From Candidatus Woesearchaeota archaeon (GTDB lineage Archaea > Nanobdellota > Nanobdellia > Woesearchaeales > GW2011-AR4), in NCBI GenBank assembly GCA_018303505.1, contig JAGVYA010000031.1, positions 1 through 32,942 of the forward strand: DNA of 32,942 nt, written 5' to 3'. Shown piece after piece: positions 25,420-30,910 of this stretch. The first letter of the stretch is position 1. Every line of letters starts with the position of its first letter. Position numbers and translations under genes: made by a program. The notes beneath the pieces are model-generated. The model was given only the letters and a program-made list of their open reading frames with translations, was not told the origin of the DNA and ran no database searches.

Positions 25420-25504
25420 AAAGTATTACTATTTCTAAACTTTTGCACTTTACTCGTAAAAGCACATAGCAGTTATATAGGAAAACGCAAAAGTTTAGTA
25501 CTTT
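25420..25504. repeat. Perfect 12-bp inverted repeat
   Basis: CTAAACTTTTGC (25435-25446) and GCAAAAGTTTAG (25487-25498) are exact inverted copies 40 bp apart. AAAGTA and TACTTT further out extend the pairing after a gap. It could be a long hairpin or the ends of a small degraded element; no flanking target duplication was recognised. Confidence 0.45.
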
Positions 25505-25572
25505 GAATATGGATTTTATCCAAATTTGACATAAAAATTATCTTAGACGCATGCTTTGTGATATTACTAGCA

Positions 25573-25753
25573 AAGGCTTTTGTATTGGAGGACTTTTCAG
25601 CACAACAAAAGCTTAGATTGAAAAAGGCGCTAGACAAATACAGGAGTAGTTTCTATAGATAAAGCAGCAGAAATTGCTGGCATAACTGTAAATGAAATGG
25701 TGCAAGAAGCTGCTGCTCATGGCATCAAATCAGAAGAAACTTTAGAAGCATAG
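25573..25753 (+). pseudogene. Decayed UPF0175-type antitoxin gene
   Basis: Two frames together read ...SAQQKLRLKKALDKYR and then GVVSIDKAAEIAGITVNEMV with a tail ending SEETLEA. The second half matches the hallmark of UPF0175 antitoxins (lysine-rich helix, then V(S/T)(I/L)..AAE(I/L)AGI). The first frame ends in TAA at 25659-25661 and the second takes over around 25643-25652, so a frameshift splits the gene. No clear start or partner toxin is visible nearby. Confidence 0.5.
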
Positions 25754-25811
25754 AAGGTTTAAACCTATTGGGTGTAAATAAAAAGAAATAACAAAAAGTG
25801 TGCAAATGAAT

Positions 25812-25847
25812 ATCATTCAATCAATCATTCAAATGTTCATTCAAATG
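25812..25847 (+). repeat. Three 12-bp direct repeats, ATCATTCAAATG type
   Basis: ATCATTCAATCA, ATCATTCAAATG and TTCATTCAAATG follow without gaps. The same triplet, nearly identical, lies at 26592-26627. Both are followed within about 15 bp by TTTATAAGT and an AT-rich stretch ending TAAGTAA, and both lie just past the stop codon of a small antitoxin-like gene on the opposite strand. Confidence 0.65.
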
Positions 25848-25970
25848 TAATACATACTTTATAAGTTTAAATATATAATATATAAGTAAAAATAACAAAA
25901 ATGATGTTAATGGTGTTAGAATCAGTAAAGGTTAAGCTTTATAAGCTCTTTTTGCATATTCATTGCATAA

Positions 25971-26105
25971 TTACTGCTCTAGATCACGCAAATACTCTGG
26001 CTTAAGCATTCTTTTGAGGATTCCTTCGTAGCTTTCGCCCTTTTTTCCCTTGCTCATAAGCCAGTCATGAAACCTCTTACTCACCATAATAGTCGTGTTT
26101 TCCAT
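25971..26105 (-). CDS. Small VapB-like DNA-binding protein, 44 aa
   Basis: This short gene encodes MENTTIMVSKRFHDWLMSKG followed by a KGESYEGILKRML segment and an acidic end. It aligns along its full length with the first 46 residues of the 180-aa protein at 26671-27213 (MEGITITVSSKLHDLL, KGESYEHIILRM). The strand-helix-helix pattern with KGESYE is typical of archaeal VapB-like antitoxins. The TATA box CTATATTTA (26129-26137) is 28 bp upstream, exactly as in the paralog, so the mRNA should be leaderless. No toxin gene is adjacent. Its length is close to the bare DNA-binding domain. Confidence 0.6.
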   Translation of the reverse strand: MENTTIMVSKRFHDWLMSKGKKGESYEGILKRMLKPEYLRDLEQ

Positions 26106-26591
26106 AAAAGCTATAGATATTATAACATCTATATTTACTTTTCTATTTTGTGAGCTTTGTTGGTTTTACGGCTGCTATAGATTCAAGATAAGCTTTATTT
26201 TCTGTAATTACTATTAATTAAATGTAAAAAATGTAAAATTTAAATTTAATAGATTCTATTTTTTCTTTATTTATTGCAGTACTTATGATAAAAAGCGCTC
26301 GCATATATTTTATAACTGCCATTTTTGCTAATGTTATATTGATTTTATTGAGAATATACAACATATAATGCCCATATATTTGATTAATAGCCAAAATAAA
26401 AACTATAGAAAGGATTTTAAAAATATCAATTAAAGATTCTATAGAGTTATTTTCTATATAGAAAATAAAATAAATTAACTTCAAGTAGAAATTTATTAGT
26501 AAATATCAAAGATTCTTGGTTAGCTTACAATAATTTTTAAGAATAATACTTAATCAACAATTCTAGAAAATATTTTAAAATTACTTGTAAT
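26106..26591. other. AT-rich intergenic stretch without recognised gene
   Basis: Apart from the promoter of the 44-aa gene at 26129-26137 nothing convincing was found. A minus-strand frame of 88 codons (26218-26484) is dominated by Ile, Phe, Tyr and Lys, as expected from AT-rich noncoding DNA, and has no recognisable motif or promoter. Confidence 0.5.
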
Positions 26592-26627
26592 ATCATTCAT
26601 ATAATCATTCAAATGTTCATTCAAATG
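26592..26627 (+). repeat. Second set of three 12-bp direct repeats
   Basis: ATCATTCATATA, ATCATTCAAATG and TTCATTCAAATG, 780 bp from the matching set at 25812-25847. It is followed by TTTATAAGTATTTATATG, a possible plus-strand TATA box, which would start a transcript running antisense into the gene at 26671-27213. Confidence 0.65.
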
Positions 26628-26670
26628 GAAATTATATTTTATAAGTATTTATATGTACTATGTAAGTAAA

Positions 26671-27213
26671 TTATAATACTTTCTTTTGTTCTAACTCTTG
26701 TTTCAATTTTGCTAATCTAAGAGCTATCTCATTTATTTTGGCAGTATCATTAGACAGCTTAGCAAGCTCCAATTCTGTTTTCAAGCCCTGCAGCTCTAAG
26801 TTTTTTGTATATTGCCACTGCTTAAGTTCGTTACTAACTGCAATTTTTTCTGATTTGATAGGCAGATTTTCTGGAATCTTTTTTGCCTTCTTAGCCTTTG
26901 CGCTAGGCTTTGGTTTCTTCTTGACTGCTTGTGGCTTTAATGGCTTGGCTTTTGCTTGTTTTTCAGGCTTTTTTGCACTGGGCTTTGCAACAGGCTTCTG
27001 AACCTTTTTAACAGGCTTTTTCAGAACTGCTTGCTCTTGAACCAGCTTTGGCTTTTCTTTTGACTCAGCAGGACTTTGAAATTTTCTATAATCCTGCAGG
27101 AATTCCTGCCTAGCCATCCTCAATATTATGTGCTCGTAGCTTTCACCTTTTAGGCCATTTCTTTTAAGCAAGTCGTGCAGCTTACTGCTAACAGTGATTG
27201 TAATACCTTCCAT
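26671..27213 (-). CDS. VapB-like DNA-binding protein with basic linker and coiled coil
   Basis: The 180-aa protein has an N-terminal antitoxin-type domain (1-46) paralogous to the 44-aa protein at 25971-26105. A Lys/Pro/Ala-rich disordered linker follows (about 50-120, with KPVKKVQKPVAKPSAKK-like repeats), then a C-terminal coiled coil (about 130-178, with ELKQWQYTKNLELQGLKTEL). The linker looks like a nonspecific DNA- or RNA-binding tail; the coiled coil suggests oligomers. The combination is not a standard antitoxin. The TATA box at 27237-27245 is 28 bp before the ATG and the promoter closely resembles that of the 44-aa gene, so the two loci arose by duplication. Function unknown. Confidence 0.6.
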   Translation of the reverse strand: MEGITITVSSKLHDLLKRNGLKGESYEHIILRMARQEFLQDYRKFQSPAESKEKPKLVQEQAVLKKPVKKVQKPVAKPSAKKPEKQAKAKPLKPQAVKKKPKPSAKAKKAKKIPENLPIKSEKIAVSNELKQWQYTKNLELQGLKTELELAKLSNDTAKINEIALRLAKLKQELEQKKVL

Positions 27214-27236
27214 AACTTCTATAACTTTAATAACAA

Positions 27237-27245
27237 CTATATTTA
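27237..27245 (-). promoter_or_regulatory. TATA box of the 180-aa gene, duplicated at 26129-26137
   Basis: On the minus strand the promoter reads AAATATAGTTGTTATT then TTATAG and the ATG; at the 44-aa gene it reads AAATATAGATGTTATA then CTATAG and the ATG. The distance from box to ATG is 28 bp in both. The shared TGTTAT and TATAG parts between box and start may be an operator. Confidence 0.5.
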
Positions 27246-27369
27246 TTTTTCTCTTTTACATGGATAAAGAATATACTGAGGAATCTGCCGTACCGTTAAT
27301 AAGCAACATAAGTAATTGTACAACAGTTTTCAAAATTAAATTTAAAATCTTCAATCTGCTCTGCAATTC

Positions 27370-27500
27370 TTGTGCTCGGTGTTGCTGTTCTGCCACATCG
27401 CAACACCTCGCCTATATTATTGTCAATTCATTTTCGAGGCGAAAATTTATTGGCAATAAAAATTTTCGCCGAGTGTATCTTTTGTCGCGAAGCGACGGAT
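27370..27500 (+). ncRNA. Structured intergenic element, copy B
   Basis: Same layout as copy A at 25233-25397: TTGTGCTCGG, a first hairpin (TGTTGC 27380-27385 with GCAACA 27400-27405) around TGTTCTGCCAC, a spacer, TTCGAGGC, a second hairpin (GGCGAAAATTT 27438-27448 with AAATTTTCGCC 27460-27470), GCCGAGTGTA, then TTTTGT and a GTCGC-GAA-GCGAC hairpin (27484-27496) ending CGGATT. Loops and linkers are conserved while the stems have different but still complementary sequence. A TATA-like TTAAATTTAAAATC lies upstream at about 27336-27349. It fills much of the gap 27214-27618. Confidence 0.5.
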
Positions 27501-27540
27501 TGAATTCCTAGAATTAATGTCATCCACTACATTATCAAAA

Positions 27541-27565
27541 AGTTTAAATAACAATCATTCAAATG
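27541..27565 (+). promoter_or_regulatory. Promoter and ATCATTCAAATG site before the first winged-helix gene
   Basis: AGTTTAAATAAC (27541-27552) is a TATA box, and ATCATTCAAATG (27554-27565) begins two bases after it, overlapping the region between TATA box and transcription start. A bound protein there would block initiation. Confidence 0.55.
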
Positions 27566-27618
27566 ACTGCATAAGTACATAAGTAGCTAGAAAATGTCAG
27601 AAATTTATTTAAGTAAAA

Positions 27619-28104
27619 ATGGTCAAGATTAACCTGCCTAAAGAGCTATTGCAAAAAGAAGCTTTCAAAACACTGCCTGCTAAGGAGAAAGAGGAGTACA
27701 TAACCAATATACTAATCAAAATATTGCAGCTTAATCCTGATGGTGTTACAACTTCTCAAATAAAAGAGGCTACAGGACTTACTTATTCTACACTTTGGCA
27801 TCATCTTGAGATATTGAAAAGCACTGCGCTAAGCCGTAAAATATCAAGGGGTAAAATAGATGTGTACTATCCTCTTGGAAATCTAAATTACTTAAGTGAC
27901 TACAATAAAGATAAGGTAGTCTATACATTTACTACAGTCGGAAATTCAGATGGCAGCTTTGTTTGCATCCATGAAAAAAGGGAGAACAGCTTAGGCTCTT
28001 ATACAGTTGTAAGAGGCATTGCTTTGCCAGTTGAGCTAATAGACGATATTATAAATACTCTTAAGAAAGCTAAAGAGCAATCAAAGAAGCACGCTAAAGA
28101 ATAG
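27619..28104 (+). CDS. Winged-helix (ArsR-like) transcription regulator
   Basis: The 161-aa protein has an N-terminal segment, a winged helix-turn-helix (about 33-88) with the recognition region GLTYSTLWHHLEILKS followed by a basic wing (SRKISRGKIDVYYP), a beta-rich middle part (about 95-135) and a C-terminal amphipathic helix. It is paralogous to the next gene; both share (S/T)(T/S)(L/I)WHHLEIL and a similar C-terminal domain. Such proteins usually bind DNA as dimers; the C-terminal domain may sense a ligand or drive pairing. Its promoter carries one ATCATTCAAATG site just after the TATA box, so it may control itself. Confidence 0.75.
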   Translation: MVKINLPKELLQKEAFKTLPAKEKEEYITNILIKILQLNPDGVTTSQIKEATGLTYSTLWHHLEILKSTALSRKISRGKIDVYYPLGNLNYLSDYNKDKVVYTFTTVGNSDGSFVCIHEKRENSLGSYTVVRGIALPVELIDDIINTLKKAKEQSKKHAKE

Positions 28105-28111
28105 CATATTT

Positions 28112-28173
28112 ACATTTGAATGTGTATGCGGATAGTCACTCTTATTAATCACCCACCTAATCGTTTGAATGAT
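28112..28173 (+). promoter_or_regulatory. Two CATTTGAATG-type sites before the second winged-helix gene
   Basis: ACATTTGAATGT (28112-28123) directly follows an AT-rich GCATATTTA, and CGTTTGAATGAT (28162-28173) overlaps the start codon. Both are the reverse complement of the ATCATTCAAATG motif found at 25812-25847, 26592-26627 and 27554-27565, with at most one or two changes. Confidence 0.55.
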
Positions 28174-28654
28174 TAAAATGACATCGATTGTTTTGCCGCC
28201 TATGTTGGAAAAGGACAAGTATTTGTCATTGTCCGCTTCAGAGAAAGGAGAGTATGCGCACAACTTGCTAAAGGAAATCCTAAAGCTTAACCATGAAGGC
28301 TTGACTGTTCCGCAGATAGATACTGCCATATACCTAGGACACACTTCAATTTGGCACCACCTTGAAATATTGGCATCCAGGGCAGATTGCTTGAAGATAA
28401 AGCGAGGCAATGTGGAACTGTATTTTCCAAACAAGGTTATAGAGTCTTTAAAAGAATTTGACATGGAAGGAGAATATTATCATTATTCTTTTGAGTTGGT
28501 TGAGGATATATACGGAAAATTTGTAAGGCTCCAAACAAGAGAGAAAGGCGAATCTTCTTCAGCTGTTGAGTCTGGCGTGATTATGCGAGCGGATATTATT
28601 GGTGATATAATAAAATCGCTTACAAAGATAAAAAAGCAACATCTAAAAAAATAA
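28169..28654 (+). CDS. Winged-helix (ArsR-like) transcription regulator, paralog
   Basis: A 161-aa protein from ATG 28169; ATG 28178 is also possible and lies beyond the motif that overlaps the first start. The winged helix (about 30-90) has TSIWHHLEILASRADCLKIK and a basic wing (KRGNVELYFP), followed by a beta-rich domain and a C-terminal helix (DIIGDIIKSLTKIKKQ) like that of the upstream paralog (LIDDIINTLKKAKEQ). It is 64 bp downstream of that gene with its own promoter-like region. It ends 32 bp before the convergent 298-aa gene. Confidence 0.75.
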   Translation: MIKMTSIVLPPMLEKDKYLSLSASEKGEYAHNLLKEILKLNHEGLTVPQIDTAIYLGHTSIWHHLEILASRADCLKIKRGNVELYFPNKVIESLKEFDMEGEYYHYSFELVEDIYGKFVRLQTREKGESSSAVESGVIMRADIIGDIIKSLTKIKKQHLKK

Positions 28655-28686
28655 ATTTGCTTCAAAAGAAATCAGGCATTACAATG

Positions 28687-29583
28687 TTATTTTTTTGATG
28701 TTTTTAGCCTGTCTTCAATTCTTTTCTTCTCCTTTTGGTAGGATTCTTGAGAAATAAACCCTGTTTTGTAAGCAGATTCCAAAGCCCTTAGCTCTTTTTC
28801 CAGTTTCTGCGCTTTTTCCAAAGGCATTTTTTCCTTTAGCTCGGCAATTTGTTTCTTCTTCCTTAATATGTTAAATCCATAAATCACTAAAATAGAAATA
28901 ATAACTATAGCGACTAAAACAGCAACTCCAATTATATAGTATTTCAGCTCTGGCGAATATTTATATTTAGACTTAACTTCAAAAGTGTCAGAGCCTGTCC
29001 CGGCTATAACATCAGTGGAGACTTCAACAAATGCCACGTAAGTCCCTGGCTTTATCTCGGCAGGTATAACCAATTTTCTTACGAATGTTGCTTGCGTTTC
29101 AACAAATATTGTTTCTTCCTCGCTTGCTACTAAATTGCCCTTGATATCTTTGATTGAGTAATGGACATTAACATTGCCAGACCCAAAACCCCTCAAATTA
29201 GTTAATTCAATCTGTATTAGTATTTCTTCTCCTTGGAATATGCTTTTGTATTCAGGCAAAACATGAATGTCTATATCAAACAACTGCTTTGTGCTGTCAA
29301 ATAAAAGGTATTTGCTGCCATTTTTTTCAATGTAAACCTTTGCAGTCCCATTGGATGTGACAGAGCCAGTTGCTTTAAGCGACTTAATGCTGCCTGGATT
29401 TTTTACATTCCATTCATAAGCGCCGCTTTCATTCACCTCCAAATTCAAATTTTCGCTGAAAATAGTTTCCTTGCCTTGGATAACTTTGCCTGTAATAGCG
29501 GGTTTTTGAAATATAAAAATGCCTATAAAAATTAAGGCTATTATTGGAATAATAACACCTCCAGAAATTTTTTGCCTTGTCAT
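28687..29583 (-). CDS. Membrane-anchored surface protein with CARDB-like domain and SHOCT-like tail
   Basis: The 298-aa protein has an N-terminal membrane helix (about 8-25), then QKPAITGKVIQGKET, a beta domain of about 55 residues (43-97: LEVNESGAYEW, SLKATGSV, KVYIEKNG), a CARDB/NEW3-like domain (about 102-205), a second membrane helix (about 214-237) and a charged cytoplasmic tail ending in LESAYKTGFISQESYQKEKK. Its second half matches the 601-aa protein at 2954-4759, and its first beta domain matches the C-terminus of the 187-aa protein upstream. It therefore looks like a fusion of modules found in both. Probably in one transcript with the two genes before it (83-bp gap). Confidence 0.7.
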   Translation of the reverse strand: MTRQKISGGVIIPIIALIFIGIFIFQKPAITGKVIQGKETIFSENLNLEVNESGAYEWNVKNPGSIKSLKATGSVTSNGTAKVYIEKNGSKYLLFDSTKQLFDIDIHVLPEYKSIFQGEEILIQIELTNLRGFGSGNVNVHYSIKDIKGNLVASEEETIFVETQATFVRKLVIPAEIKPGTYVAFVEVSTDVIAGTGSDTFEVKSKYKYSPELKYYIIGVAVLVAIVIISILVIYGFNILRKKKQIAELKEKMPLEKAQKLEKELRALESAYKTGFISQESYQKEKKRIEDRLKTSKK

Positions 29584-29666
29584 TCTCCTCTTTTGCGGTA
29601 CAACTTATTGATACTTCTTATTTTTTAATACCTAATCCTAAAGTTAATAAAATTTTGTATTTTTGC

Positions 29667-30230
29667 TTATTTATTTTGGTATATCAGGTATTTTTTCCCA
29701 TACTTTTCTATATAAACCTTAACAGTCCCGTTGCCAATAACACTTCCTGTTGCTTTAATTGAGCTTATCTTTCCTTGCTTGTCTAATGTCCATGTGTAAT
29801 TGCCGCTTTCATTTAACCTAAAGTTTAAGCTTTCATTATAAATCGTTTCTTTGCTCAAAACTGCATACCCGGTAGTAGATGGCTTTAATAAAAACAAACT
29901 GGTAATGATTAGCAATAAAACAATAAGTGGTGCTGTATATTTAACTAGCGGTTTTTGAATGAAATCTTGTGCAATTCTTCTTTTACTTCTTTGTTCAACT
30001 TCGTTTAATTTATTTTTGTACTCTTTAATTGATTTTGAATAAGCCTTAATCCATCCATCCAAATAAGAAATCTCTTCTTTTAATTCTAATAAATCTTTTA
30101 ATTTTGTGTTTTTTCTTCTGCTTAATTCAATAAGTATATTGATTAATATAATCTTTTGATTATTAAGTTGTTTTATTTCTTCTTCTAATTTAATCAGCGT
30201 TCTCTTCCAAATTTCCATTTCTTTATTCAT
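29667..30230 (-). CDS. Coiled-coil, TM and extracellular beta-domain protein with TGYAV motif
   Basis: The 187-aa protein has a cytoplasmic coiled coil (about 5-85), one membrane helix (about 98-116), KPSTTGYAVLSKE (116-128) and a beta domain (about 132-184) nearly the same as residues 43-97 of the 298-aa protein. Its ATG overlaps the stop of the tandem-HTH gene (ATGA), so the two are translationally coupled. A cytoplasmic coiled coil joined to a surface domain, coupled to a DNA-binding protein, could suit a transmembrane signalling role; that is inference. Confidence 0.65.
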   Translation of the reverse strand: MNKEMEIWKRTLIKLEEEIKQLNNQKIILINILIELSRRKNTKLKDLLELKEEISYLDGWIKAYSKSIKEYKNKLNEVEQRSKRRIAQDFIQKPLVKYTAPLIVLLLIITSLFLLKPSTTGYAVLSKETIYNESLNFRLNESGNYTWTLDKQGKISSIKATGSVIGNGTVKVYIEKYGKKYLIYQNK

Positions 30231-30757
30231 TTTTTCTTCCTATAGCGATTATACACAGTCCAGATGTTGCGTTCGTCGCGATTCAGCAAAATTGAAATCT
30301 CCGAATATCGCAAATTGAAATTGTCCTTTAGATAGCTGATAATTGACTCAAGAACGCTAAAGCGCCTATTTTTGAAAATCGATAGGGGAATGTATAATTT
30401 TGACTCCTTTGCAATTAGTCTCTCTTTTTTCTTCCTAAATGCGTTTTTGTAAGTCGTCCATATCGTTCTGCTGTTTCTGTTCAGCAGCAAAGCAATTTTG
30501 CTGTAATTAAGCTCTAGCTCTTCCTTTAAATATTTGCAAATAACCTCTAAAGCGCTTAAGTTGCTAACCTCAAAAATGGAAACAGGAATAAGAATTTCTT
30601 TTGAAATCGGTTTTTCTTCAATTAAGCTTAAGATTTCATTAGAAGCAAGTTTATATTTTTCTTTTACCTCTTCAATAGCCAATTTTAGAATTTGAAAGGA
30701 TTTGTCTTCTTTAATGCTATCAATTTTTTCAGTTTTTTTACCAGAATTGTGCATCAT
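30227..30757 (-). CDS. DNA-binding protein with two tandem HTH repeats, paralog
   Basis: The 176-aa protein has a helical N-terminus (1-50) and two HTH units (about 56-110 and 122-175) ending ALLLNRNSRTIWTTYKNA and ILLNRDERNIWTVYNRY. Both units are well preserved, unlike the first unit of the paralog at 24195-24704. The start overlaps AGGT/ACCT inverted bases at 30762-30775, and direct repeats TATTATATATGTATT lie at 30775 and 30828. First gene of a set with the 187-aa and 298-aa surface proteins, so likely a local regulator. Confidence 0.65.
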   Translation of the reverse strand: MMHNSGKKTEKIDSIKEDKSFQILKLAIEEVKEKYKLASNEILSLIEEKPISKEILIPVSIFEVSNLSALEVICKYLKEELELNYSKIALLLNRNSRTIWTTYKNAFRKKKERLIAKESKLYIPLSIFKNRRFSVLESIISYLKDNFNLRYSEISILLNRDERNIWTVYNRYRKKK

Positions 30758-30761
30758 TTTT

Positions 30762-30842
30762 AGGTTATTTTACCTATTATATATGTATTTATATATAAAT
30801 TTTTCTATATTTTTAAGAAATAATACTTATTATATATGTATT
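30762..30842 (-). promoter_or_regulatory. Direct repeats and inverted repeat before the second tandem-HTH gene
   Basis: TATTATATATGTATT occurs exactly at 30775-30789 and 30828-30842, 53 bp (about five helical turns) apart, and AGGTTATTTTACCT at 30762-30775 is close to a palindrome. The AT-rich sequence makes chance matches easier here than at 24705-24743. TATA elements lie within the repeats. Confidence 0.4.
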
Positions 30843-30910
30843 AATAGAATATAAAATGTTGGCAAAATACTTAACATGTATGTTTTAATGCCAGAATTAG
30901 CTGCTAATTG

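Noticed and set aside
25318-25506. Plus-strand frame of 62 codons
   Set aside because: Begins inside the structured stem of copy A and shows no protein pattern.
26218-26484. Minus-strand frame of 88 codons rich in Ile, Phe and Tyr
   Set aside because: Composition is what AT-rich noncoding DNA gives by chance; no promoter or motif.
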